A stretch of 39,471 nucleotides of DNA, from the NCBI GenBank assembly GCA_022566015.1, contig JADFJT010000015.1:1-39471 (forward strand), given 5' to 3'. The notes under the pieces were generated by a model. That model made no database searches. It was not told the origin of the DNA and saw only the letters and a list, made by a program, of their open reading frames with translations. Position numbers and translations under genes: made by a program. Below are positions 16,434 through 23,978 of this stretch, in pieces. The first letter of the stretch is position 1, and every line of letters starts with the position of its first letter. The stretch comes from Pseudomonadota bacterium (GTDB taxonomy: Bacteria > Pseudomonadota > Gammaproteobacteria > GCA-001735895).

Positions 16434-18008
16434 TCAATAAGCCGAATCGGGCATAGAATCCTTGCGTTGCTTGATGAAATCCAGCAGGGCCTCGTCGATT
16501 GCAGGGTCTAGTTCCGGCGCCTGATATTCGGCCAGAAGCTTTTTGTAGCGAGCGTTGGCACGTTGCGCATGGTCCAGGCTACCTTCCGATTCCCACTGCT
16601 CGAAACTATTATTGTCGGCGATCGGAGAACGGTAAAAAGCAGTCTTGAAGTTAATTTGAGTGTGTTTGCACCCGAGGAAATGTACCCCTGGCCCAACTTC
16701 ACGTATCGCATCCATCGCCTGACCGTTTTCGGACAGATCGATGCCGCCTAACAGAATTTCCATCATCGCAGCCTGATCGACGTCCATGATAAATTTTTCA
16801 TAGCCCATGGATAGACCGCCTTCCATCCAGCCCGCAGCGTGTAATATGAAATTGACCCCAGCGTGCACCGCAGGTAACAGGGTATTAGCTGCTTCGGATG
16901 CCGCCTGTGCATCGGGCAATTTCGAAGCGCATAATCCGCCACCCGAACGAAAAGGAACGCCCAGGCGTCGCGCCAGCGCTGCCATTGCGTAGAGAACCAA
17001 TGCGGGCTCGGGTGTGCCGAAAGTTGGTGCGCCGGATTGCATCGACATCGAGCTGGCGAAGCTGCCAAAGATCATCGGTGCACCGGGGTTGACCAGTTGC
17101 ACAAAGGTCATGCCCGCGAGTCCTTCGGCCAGTGATTGAGCCGCAGTGCCCGCTACTGTCACCGGTGACATTGCCCCGGCCAGAATAAACGGAGTAATAA
17201 TGCAGGCCTGATTATTTTCGGCGTATACCTTGGCCGCGCCGAGCATGGTATCGTCGTAAGTCATCGGTGAATTGGCATTAATCAGGCTCGTGGCATAGGT
17301 TCTCGGCCTGCCGGTTTCCGGGTCAATATAATTATCGCCCGCCAGGATCTTGATCATTTCGACCGTGTCCTGTGCGCGTTCCGGTGCGGTAACCGAACCC
17401 ATGAATGCCTTGTCCGAAAATTTAATATGCGAATACACCATGTCGAGGTGACGCTTATTTACCGGCACGTCTACCGGCTCGCAAATAGTACCGCCTGACA
17501 AATGCATGCTCGGAGAGACATAAGCGAGTTTGACAAAATTCTGGAAGTCTTCCAGCGTTGCATAACGTCTGCCTTTATCGAGATCAAATACAAAGGGGCT
17601 GCCGTAAGCGGGAACGAATACAGTGTGCTTTCCACCGATGCGTACGTTTCTAGCCGGGTTTCGAGCGTGTTGGGTATATTCGGCCGGCGCGGAAGCCTGG
17701 ATGATCGAACGACATAATCCGCGTGGGAATCGAACGCGTACCCCGTCGATCTCGGCACCGCCTTTTTTAAGAATATCCAGCGCCTCTGGCATGTCGCGAA
17801 ATTCGATCCCAATCTCTTCGAGAATAATGTCGGCATTCGTTTCGATCAGCGACAGTCCTTCCTCATCGAGAATTTCGAAACAGGGTATTTTACGTGTGAT
17901 ATAAGGCGCACTAGGGGCTACGATTTTACTTTCAGCAAGGCGCGCTGCACGACCACCTCGACCACGGCCTCGACGTGATTTGCGCCCTGATTTCAGGCTT
18001 TCACTCAT
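16434..18008 (-). CDS. MttB-superfamily corrinoid methyltransferase, non-pyrrolysine
   Basis: This 524-aa protein belongs to the trimethylamine methyltransferase superfamily (COG5598). It demethylates a quaternary or tertiary amine onto a corrinoid protein. Visible blocks are PCFEILDEEGLSLIETNADI, FVPAYGSPFVFDLDKGRR, FGTPEPALVLYAMAALAR and the late barrel segment NFILHAAGWMEGGLSMGYEK. It reads through without an in-frame amber codon, so it is of the MtgB type rather than Pyl-containing MttB. GGAG lies six bases before ATG 18008, which is better than TTG 18020. Residues 9-23 form an Arg/Gly-rich tail (RKSRRGRGRGGRAAR). The substrate is unproved: glycine betaine, proline betaine, carnitine and similar are candidates. 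Confidence 0.93.
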   Translation of the reverse strand: MSESLKSGRKSRRGRGRGGRAARLAESKIVAPSAPYITRKIPCFEILDEEGLSLIETNADIILEEIGIEFRDMPEALDILKKGGAEIDGVRVRFPRGLCRSIIQASAPAEYTQHARNPARNVRIGGKHTVFVPAYGSPFVFDLDKGRRYATLEDFQNFVKLAYVSPSMHLSGGTICEPVDVPVNKRHLDMVYSHIKFSDKAFMGSVTAPERAQDTVEMIKILAGDNYIDPETGRPRTYATSLINANSPMTYDDTMLGAAKVYAENNQACIITPFILAGAMSPVTVAGTAAQSLAEGLAGMTFVQLVNPGAPMIFGSFASSMSMQSGAPTFGTPEPALVLYAMAALARRLGVPFRSGGGLCASKLPDAQAASEAANTLLPAVHAGVNFILHAAGWMEGGLSMGYEKFIMDVDQAAMMEILLGGIDLSENGQAMDAIREVGPGVHFLGCKHTQINFKTAFYRSPIADNNSFEQWESEGSLDHAQRANARYKKLLAEYQAPELDPAIDEALLDFIKQRKDSMPDSAY

Positions 18009-18124
18009 TTCAGACTCCAAAATATACTCACAGGTCGCGGATGATTTACGAGTTCAACGCCCTGAGTCTCGAAAAACTATTTTATCGAAATTCCCGTTCT
18101 AATTAAGTATGATTTTTGCCCTTA

Positions 18125-18143
18125 TACTGGGCTAACCCAGGTA
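18125..18143. promoter_or_regulatory. Inverted repeat in the mttB-like/glxA divergent region
   Basis: CTGGG (18127-18131) and CCCAG (18136-18140) are separated by CTAA, and one-gap symmetry extends outward to TAC and GTA. It overlaps a possible -10 hexamer TATACT (18123-18128) in the 202-base region between the divergent start codons. An activator or autoregulatory operator is possible. The signal is weak. Confidence 0.25.
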
Positions 18144-18210
18144 CGACCCTGATCTGTTTGCGAGCGTCATTTGTGGCCTTAGCGGATTCATAATTGAGTT
18201 GTCGGTCAGC

Positions 18211-19233
18211 ATGTATAGGATAGAATGGGGAATCAATAACAACGCAAACACCGCTAGGGTTTCCCGTATTTCCATTCAAACTGAAAAAATTGGCATCTTG
18301 TTGATCGATGGTTACCCGTTGATCCCATTTAGCTGCGTCGTGGATGCGTTACGGGTCGCCAACCGGTTGTCAGAAAGCGAGTTATACGAATGGGAATATT
18401 TTGCACCCAATGGCGATCCGGTGTCGGCCAGTAGTGGAATCCTGGTTCCGACTCTGCCTCTCACCGAAGCCAAAAATCTGGTAACACTGGTAATTTGTGC
18501 CCCGAATACGGCCCAGCATTTCACCGATGCCAGCACCCTGAATATCCTCAAAAGCCTCGACAGACAGGGGGTCAATCTCGGCAGTGTGAGCTCGGGTAGT
18601 TTTCTTTTGGCGAAGGCTGGTTTGCTCGATAATTGCCGATGCACGATACACTGGGAAAACATTCCAGTGTTTAAGGAACTTTACCCGCAAATAGACGTGA
18701 CTTTTACTCTCTACGAAATCGATCAAAAGCGCTTCACCTGTTCGGGCGGTACTGCGGCACTGGATATGATGCTGAAATTAATCGAAAATCAGTATGGCCG
18801 GGTGTTGGCGCAGGAAATTTCAAGGCAGTTCCAACACGATCGAATTCGTACCGAAATTGACTCACAGCAGATGGCGGATCGAATCGACCTGGCAATGAGA
18901 GCGCCCCGGCTGATCGATGTGATCAAATTGATGGAATCCAATATAGAAGTACCGCTCTCGTTACCGAGTATCGCTAATCAATGCAATTTATCGCTTCGAC
19001 AGATCGAGCGATTATTCCACAAGTATCGCAGTATGACGCCCAGTCAGTATTACCTGTCATTGCGATTAACGCATGCAAAACAATTATTATTAAATACTAC
19101 TAGCAGTGTCATCGATATCTCAATCGCCACCGGCTTCGAGACTCAGTCTTATTTCACTGCCTGTTATCGCAAGGTGTTTGGCCAGTCGCCGCGTAGCCAT
19201 CGTTCCCAAGTAGCAACCGAGCGACAGGGTTAG
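18211..19233 (+). CDS. GlxA-family transcriptional regulator (GbdR/CdhR-like), second copy
   Basis: This 340-aa protein has the same architecture as the regulator at 13657-14667. The DJ-1/PfpI-like sensor domain carries KIGILLIDGYPLIPFSCVVDALRVANR and GSVSSGSFLLAKAGLLDNCRCTIHWEN. The AraC-type HTH pair lies near LPSIANQCNLSLRQIERLFHKYR and VIDISIATGFETQSYFTACYRKVFG. The canonical Cys of the nucleophile elbow position is replaced by Ser (SVSSGS versus ALCTGS in the other copy), so the two may read different ligands. ATG 18211 is preferred over TTG 18199. It is divergent from the mttB-like gene, which makes that gene its most likely target. Confidence 0.9.
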   Translation: MYRIEWGINNNANTARVSRISIQTEKIGILLIDGYPLIPFSCVVDALRVANRLSESELYEWEYFAPNGDPVSASSGILVPTLPLTEAKNLVTLVICAPNTAQHFTDASTLNILKSLDRQGVNLGSVSSGSFLLAKAGLLDNCRCTIHWENIPVFKELYPQIDVTFTLYEIDQKRFTCSGGTAALDMMLKLIENQYGRVLAQEISRQFQHDRIRTEIDSQQMADRIDLAMRAPRLIDVIKLMESNIEVPLSLPSIANQCNLSLRQIERLFHKYRSMTPSQYYLSLRLTHAKQLLLNTTSSVIDISIATGFETQSYFTACYRKVFGQSPRSHRSQVATERQG

Positions 19234-19270
19234 TGGTCCAGTAACAGGCTGCGTAATTTCACTGGTTTCA

Positions 19271-19361
19271 GATCAATGGGGTCAGTATCGATTGATTTTT
19301 TTGACAAAAACCTATTGTGACTTTGTTCTTTAGAAATCAATCGATACTGACCCCATTGATC
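19271..19361. repeat. 28-bp perfect inverted repeat with 35-base loop
   Basis: The arm at 19271-19298 (core AATGGGGTCAGTATCGATTG) is the exact reverse complement of 19334-19361. The whole would fold into a long hairpin. Sequences with an AATGGGGTCAG core are familiar as flanks of REP-associated (RAYT/TnpA-REP) elements in gammaproteobacteria, and the spacer here codes for nothing. It lies 37 bases after the GlxA-family gene and could also act as a transcriptional barrier. No transposase is in the window. Confidence 0.75.
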
Positions 19362-19494
19362 CATAGATTATTTATATTTTCTAACGACGCTCTGTACAAA
19401 ATCGACTATCAAAGTGCAAGGTATCTGATTTTAATCCGGTAAGCAGTCGATCGAGGACGGATACTAATATTGTCAGAATTAAACCCTATATTAT

Positions 19495-19524
19495 TTGCCG
19501 TGGCGGGGTAAATTCGAATATGAT
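19495..19524 (+). promoter_or_regulatory. Candidate sigma70 promoter of the PatB-like gene
   Basis: TTGCCG (19495-19500) and TATGAT (19519-19524) are spaced by 18 bases, and the start codon lies 48 bases downstream. The matches are 4 of 6 and 5 of 6 to consensus. This is a prediction from inspection only. Confidence 0.3.
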
Positions 19525-19572
19525 CCGTGCACGATTTTTCACCACCTGGCCTGATCGAAAACCTATCTGAAG

Positions 19573-20730
19573 ATGAATATCCGGATAAACTTTGATGCCG
19601 AGGTCGAGCGCAACGGCACCAGCAGCGCAAAATGGGATCGTTATCGAGGTACCGATATCTTACCTATGTGGGTAGCGGACATGGACTTCGAGGTATCGCC
19701 GGAAATTGCCAAAGCCATGCAACAACGGCTGGCGCATGGGGTGTTTGGTTATACCAATAAACCAGACAATATTAATGAATTGGTTGTGGAGCGTTTGCAC
19801 CGACTTTACCAGTGGCGCATTGAGCCAAACTGGCTGGTCTGGTTGCCCGGTGTTATCAGTGGCATGCACATGGGTACGCGTTGTATCGGCTCCAGTGGTG
19901 ATTCAGTGCTGGTTCCGTCGGTGATATACCCTCCAGTAAAATCGATTCCGGAATTGTGCGCCCGCAACGCCCAGACCGTTCCAATGGTAAAAAATGAGGG
20001 TCGATGGGTACTCGATCTGGATTGGATAGAAGCGAATATCAATTCGGAAAGTCGGGTTTTATTATTGTGTAACCCGCAAAATCCGGGTGGGTCTGTTTAT
20101 ACAGGAGATGAGTTAGGCCGACTGGCGGATCTTGTTGTTGCGCATGATTTGATTGTCTGCTCGGACGAAGTTCATTGCGACCTGATCCTGGAGCCAGGCC
20201 GAGCGCATATTCCGATAGCGTCGTTGAATCAGGAAATTGCCAAACGCAGTATCACCTTGATGGCGTCGAGCAAAACCTTTAATACGGCTGGCCTGAGCTG
20301 CGCGTTCGCTGTCGTCCCGGATGTCAGCCTGCGTCGTCGATTTAAAAATGCTGGGGAGGGAATTGTGCCTTACGTGAATGTGTTTGGTTATAATTCAACG
20401 CAGGCAGCTTACCAAACCGGTGATGACTGGAACCGGCAGCTAGTCGAGTACCTCAAAGCAAATCGGGATTACCTGGTGCAGGAAATCAATGCAATCCGAG
20501 GTCTCAAACTAGATTTGGTTGAAGCGACTTATCTGGCCTGGATCGATATTTCTGACCTCGGGCTCGACCATCCAAAGTCTTTCTTCGATAAAGCGGGTGT
20601 CGGCCTGTCACCCGGACGGGAATTCGGTGACGATCGATTCATGCGCCTGAACTTTGGCTGCCCACGTTCACGGGTCGAAGAAGCAGTCACCCGCATACGG
20701 CTAGCAGTCAGCGATTACCTTGGTAATTGA
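19573..20730 (+). CDS. MalY/PatB-family PLP-dependent C-S lyase or aminotransferase
   Basis: This 385-aa fold-type I PLP enzyme has Lys234 in SSKTFN as the Schiff-base lysine. It also has CNPQNPGG with Asn170, SDEVHCD (Asp198, His201), LPMWVADMDF near the N-terminus and a C-terminal GDDRFMRLNFGCPRS. The MalY/PatB group is mostly cystathionine beta-lyase-like, with some aminotransferases. Which applies here is not visible. CTGAAG precedes the ATG. The downstream neighbours are DDAH and a GNAT, so it may act on an amino acid released in this catabolic island, but that link is inference. Confidence 0.9.
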   Translation: MNIRINFDAEVERNGTSSAKWDRYRGTDILPMWVADMDFEVSPEIAKAMQQRLAHGVFGYTNKPDNINELVVERLHRLYQWRIEPNWLVWLPGVISGMHMGTRCIGSSGDSVLVPSVIYPPVKSIPELCARNAQTVPMVKNEGRWVLDLDWIEANINSESRVLLLCNPQNPGGSVYTGDELGRLADLVVAHDLIVCSDEVHCDLILEPGRAHIPIASLNQEIAKRSITLMASSKTFNTAGLSCAFAVVPDVSLRRRFKNAGEGIVPYVNVFGYNSTQAAYQTGDDWNRQLVEYLKANRDYLVQEINAIRGLKLDLVEATYLAWIDISDLGLDHPKSFFDKAGVGLSPGREFGDDRFMRLNFGCPRSRVEEAVTRIRLAVSDYLGN

Positions 20731-20856
20731 TGCGCTCGCTGAACCGAAAAGCCCGCAGAAGAATAGCTAATTATAATCCGTTTGAGTAATAACCTGTGTG
20801 AGAGGCTATGTTTTCTGCCTGTACCCGCAAGAATATTGGAAGAGTAAAATCAAATT

Positions 20857-21618
20857 ATGTTTAGTATGGCTATAGTACGTACCCCAGCGAAAAGTCTGGT
20901 CGATGGCATTACCACAGCAGGACTGGGAAAGCCGGACTATGATCTGGCGTTGGAACAGCATCGAGATTACATCCGGACGCTCGAAGCCTGCGACCTGTCA
21001 GTGATAATACTCGATGCTGACGAGCGCTACCCAGATGCCCAGTTTGTTGAAGATGCCGCGCTGTTATTGCCCCGTGGTGCAATATTCACCCGCCCGGGAG
21101 CCGAGTCCCGGCGCGGAGAAGTGGCAGCGGTCAGATCAGTGTTGGACGATTTTTATGACCAGATAGATACCGTAAAGGCACCCGGAAGCGCAGATGCCGG
21201 AGATATTATGGTGGTCGGCGATCATTGTTATATTGGCTTATCAGAACGCACCAACCACGAAGGAGCGTCACAAATAATCAGCGCACTGGAATCGCATGGC
21301 TACACTGGTTCGACCCTATCGATTAGTGAAGCCTTGCATTTGAAATCTTCGGTGTCTTATCTGGAAAATAATCGCCTTGTGGTGTCCGGTGAGCTGTGCG
21401 ATGCCGTAGAATTTTCCGGTTTCGATCAAATACGCCTGGATCAATCCGAGCGTTATGCAGCCAATTGCGTGTGGATTAATGACCGCGTGCTGGTAGCGCG
21501 AGGTTATCCGAAAAGCATCGAAAAGATTGGTGCGACAGGGCTTGAGATTATCGAACTCGATGTGTCTGAATTTTGCAAACTCGATGGCGGATTAAGCTGC
21601 TTATCGTTGCGATTTTAA
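20857..21618 (+). CDS. Dimethylarginine dimethylaminohydrolase (DDAH)
   Basis: This 253-aa enzyme of the guanidino-group-modifying family hydrolyses N-omega-methylated arginines to citrulline and methylamine or dimethylamine. It has Asp60 in YPDAQFVEDAALL, DAGDIMVVGDHCYIGLSERTN, His161 in LHLKSSVSYL, and catalytic Cys248 in the terminal LDGGLSCLSLRF. These match the known Cys-His catalytic layout and length of the family. A GGAAGAG lies upstream at a slightly long distance, and a second ATG at 20866 is possible. Dimethylamine release links it to the methylated-amine theme of this region (inference). Citrulline would feed arginine metabolism. Confidence 0.88.
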   Translation: MFSMAIVRTPAKSLVDGITTAGLGKPDYDLALEQHRDYIRTLEACDLSVIILDADERYPDAQFVEDAALLLPRGAIFTRPGAESRRGEVAAVRSVLDDFYDQIDTVKAPGSADAGDIMVVGDHCYIGLSERTNHEGASQIISALESHGYTGSTLSISEALHLKSSVSYLENNRLVVSGELCDAVEFSGFDQIRLDQSERYAANCVWINDRVLVARGYPKSIEKIGATGLEIIELDVSEFCKLDGGLSCLSLRF

Positions 21619-21626
21619 CGCCTACC

Positions 21627-22091
21627 GTGCAAATTAAACCCATTATAAAACTATCCCAGGATATCGTCGCGCTCATTCAGCAGTCACGCCAGCATATGGC
21701 TGATCTTTATCCGGCCGACAGTATTCATCAGGAAGATATCTGCTGTCTGCTCGAATCAGATGTATATTTTGTTGGTGGTTATCTCGATTCCGAATTGACC
21801 GGAATAGGAGCTGTGAAAAAATTCGATACCCGCCCGCGCTACGGGGAAATAAAGAACCTTTTTGTCGACCGAGAGTACCGTGGACGAGGCGTTTCACGCC
21901 TGATCATGGGGGCGTTGGAACAGCACCTGATCGAGCAGAAAATTACTTTATGCCGGCTCGAAACTGGTGTGAGCCAACCCGAGTCGATCGGCCTTTATCG
22001 CACCCTGGGATACACCGAGACAACAGTTTATGGCGCCTATAAACCCGATCCGTTTAGTGTATTCATGCAAAAAGAAATTCTTCCTGATTAA
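21627..22091 (+). CDS. GNAT-family N-acetyltransferase
   Basis: This 154-aa acetyltransferase has the acetyl-CoA-binding motif A as IKNLFVDREYRGRGVSRLIM. It is followed by ALEQHLIEQKITLCRLETG and the YRTLGYTET motif B region. The open frame extends 5' to a TTG at 21573, overlapping the DDAH gene. GTG 21627, just after the DDAH stop, gives a more typical GNAT N-terminus (QIKPIIKLSQDIVALI), although its ribosome binding site is poor. It is probably co-transcribed with DDAH. The substrate is unknown, with free amino acids or amines being possible. Confidence 0.8.
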   Translation: MQIKPIIKLSQDIVALIQQSRQHMADLYPADSIHQEDICCLLESDVYFVGGYLDSELTGIGAVKKFDTRPRYGEIKNLFVDREYRGRGVSRLIMGALEQHLIEQKITLCRLETGVSQPESIGLYRTLGYTETTVYGAYKPDPFSVFMQKEILPD

Positions 22092-22383
22092 AATTTTTAC
22101 TTGTCCGCCTCCCTACTGTGGTTCTGGCCCACGAACCGGAATCGATCGGACCGATTACTCCGATAGCAAAAGATTCCGGGTCGAAGGCTGGAATGTCGAT
22201 TATGGGTTTATTTTTTGAGTGAGTGCGACCAGCCTCATCCTTTATTTGCCATGTCGTAATTTGCTCTAGATGAGTCGTTCCTGTTCTGCGCGGGGGGAGG
22301 TAATTCGGATATTCTTTTTTCCATTGGGAAAACCAGAATGGATTAATTCATCGGTTCTCTTAAATCAACTGGAGCTATGAGAC
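22092..22383. other. Intergenic region before the FAD oxidoreductase
   Basis: Of these 292 bases, GGAG near 22370 serves as ribosome binding site for ATG 22384. A short frame crossing the GNAT gene's end shows no protein pattern. No repeat, RNA gene or confident promoter was recognised. Confidence 0.35.
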
Positions 22384-23727
22384 ATGGCGATACCAACGAA
22401 AGTAAAATATCTAATCGTCGGGGCAGGCATCCACGGATTGAGCACGGCGTATCATCTGGCCTTGCAGCTAAAAGCTCAGGGTAAGGGCGATGGACGCGAT
22501 ATTTTGATCGTTGATAAAGGCGGTATAGCCGCCGGTGCCTCCGGTATTGCCTGCGGCGTGGTTCGTAATAACTACTTTCAACCGGCGATGCGCGAGCTCA
22601 TGGCGCACAGTGTCGCTGTCTGGGAAACCGATCCAGAGGGTTATAGTTACCACTCGGTGGGCTATTTGCAAATCAGCCCCGAAAGCATGCACGCGGATGT
22701 GGCTACGATTGCCCAGCAGCAAAAAGACATCGGTTACGAGTCCACATTCATCGAAGGCGAGAAAGAGTCCTCCGATTACATGAAAAGCCTGTTCCACGAC
22801 TGGCAGGCCAAAGGTATTACTTCGGTACTGCATGAAAAGCGTGGCGGTTATGCGAATAACACCAGGGCCATGTATGCGCTCGCCACAAAGGCTGAGAATG
22901 AGGGGGTTAGAATAATTACTGGTTGTACCGTCACCGGATTCAAGAGCGACTCCGCCAGCGGCGCGATCAAGGCAGTCGAGACCGACAAGGGCGAAATTGG
23001 CTGTGACCAGGTCATAATAGGTGCTGGTCCCTGGGTCAAAACAATCTGGGATATGCTCGAACTACCTAAAACCGTCAGCATTAAAGGCAAGGACGGGAAC
23101 ATGCACCACGACATCCCGATGTGGATTTACTGGTCACTGCAGGAAGGCACGCTCGGGGTCGATCCTGATTTACAAAAAACCAACGACGGTAGGTTTCCAC
23201 CGGTGATCCACGTCGACAGTAACGAACCGCTGTACTCCGACTCCGATGGATCGCTGATCACCGACAAGATGTGGGGCATTTACTACAAACCTGACTTTCA
23301 CTTCGGCGGTATACAGGGCGGAGCGGCACCCTATGCAATCAAAACCGACCCCGATGATGTGGCCGTCGACCCCTATGGAGTCGACTCCCCCGACTTTATC
23401 GTCGGTGAAGACTTTGCCCACATGTGGACATCTGCGCTCGCGCACTGTCAAAAACGTTTCGAAGGTCAGTTCGAGTATTACAAGAACGAACCCTCGGGTG
23501 GTATTGGCTCGTTTACCCCGGATAGTTTTCCGGTTTTTGACGTATTCCGTGAAAACTGTTACCTGATCGCCGATTCGAATCACGGCTACAAGATGCTCGG
23601 TGTCGGCAAGCTGGTCGCAGAAGAGATCTGTGGAATGAAGAGCTCATTACTCGAACCCTTCCGCTTCTCGCGGTACGAGCAGGGCAAGTTACACCCGGTG
23701 TCGAGCAGCCCTTTTCCCTGGAGTTAG
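22384..23727 (+). CDS. DAO-family FAD-dependent oxidoreductase (sarcosine/dimethylglycine oxidase-like)
   Basis: The 447-aa flavoprotein has the dinucleotide-binding motif YLIVGAGIHGLSTAYHLA and the second half of the FAD site in ILIVDKGGIAAGASGIACGVVRNNY. The DAO-fold continues with QVIIGAGPWVK and a C-terminal DSNHGYKMLGVGKLVAEEI. The family oxidises the C-N bond of amino acids such as sarcosine, dimethylglycine, proline or D-amino acids. The exact substrate is not visible. The SGIACGVVRNN segment is close to the His-flavin attachment region of sarcosine oxidases, but no such His is there. In context, a secondary demethylation step after the MttB-like reaction is plausible. Confidence 0.85.
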   Translation: MAIPTKVKYLIVGAGIHGLSTAYHLALQLKAQGKGDGRDILIVDKGGIAAGASGIACGVVRNNYFQPAMRELMAHSVAVWETDPEGYSYHSVGYLQISPESMHADVATIAQQQKDIGYESTFIEGEKESSDYMKSLFHDWQAKGITSVLHEKRGGYANNTRAMYALATKAENEGVRIITGCTVTGFKSDSASGAIKAVETDKGEIGCDQVIIGAGPWVKTIWDMLELPKTVSIKGKDGNMHHDIPMWIYWSLQEGTLGVDPDLQKTNDGRFPPVIHVDSNEPLYSDSDGSLITDKMWGIYYKPDFHFGGIQGGAAPYAIKTDPDDVAVDPYGVDSPDFIVGEDFAHMWTSALAHCQKRFEGQFEYYKNEPSGGIGSFTPDSFPVFDVFRENCYLIADSNHGYKMLGVGKLVAEEICGMKSSLLEPFRFSRYEQGKLHPVSSSPFPWS

Positions 23728-23880
23728 TTGCACCCAGTGATTCGGATTTCGTAGTACCTCCGACGATTACCTGCGTTTTAAATTCAATTTGAACACAGGA
23801 TTTTTTGCCCAAATTTATTTAGCGGTGGATCGGTATACTACCGCTGTGACACGCTGTGAATACATCCGTGTAAGCTCGGA

Positions 23881-23898
23881 TGCCGCATCCCTGCGGCA
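23881..23898. repeat. Short GC-rich intergenic hairpin
   Basis: TGCCGCA (23881-23887) pairs with TGCGGCA (23892-23898) across a TCCC loop. It is part of an intergenic stretch from about 23820 that also holds an AGCGGT/ACCGCT pairing. It looks like a dispersed repeat in the gap between the convergent FAD oxidoreductase and aquaporin genes. Confidence 0.45.
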
Positions 23899-23937
23899 TA
23901 ACGGTCACAACAGTAATATTCCGATCACCAATTCAAC

Positions 23938-23960
23938 ACCCTCTCCCTTTGGGAGAGGGT
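23938..23960. terminator. Hairpin downstream of the aquaporin gene
   Basis: ACCCTCTCCC (23938-23947), a TTT loop and GGGAGAGGGT (23951-23960) form a perfect ten-base stem between the convergent FAD oxidoreductase and aquaporin genes. It is one of the widespread CCCTCTCC palindromes, so it may be a dispersed repeat that also terminates transcription. Confidence 0.5.
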
Positions 23961-23978
23961 TGGGGTGAGGGATAGCAG

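Noticed and set aside
16434-18008. Pyrrolysine-containing MttB
   Set aside because: The frame is continuous for 524 codons without an internal TAG, and no pyl genes are in the window. It is the non-Pyl type.
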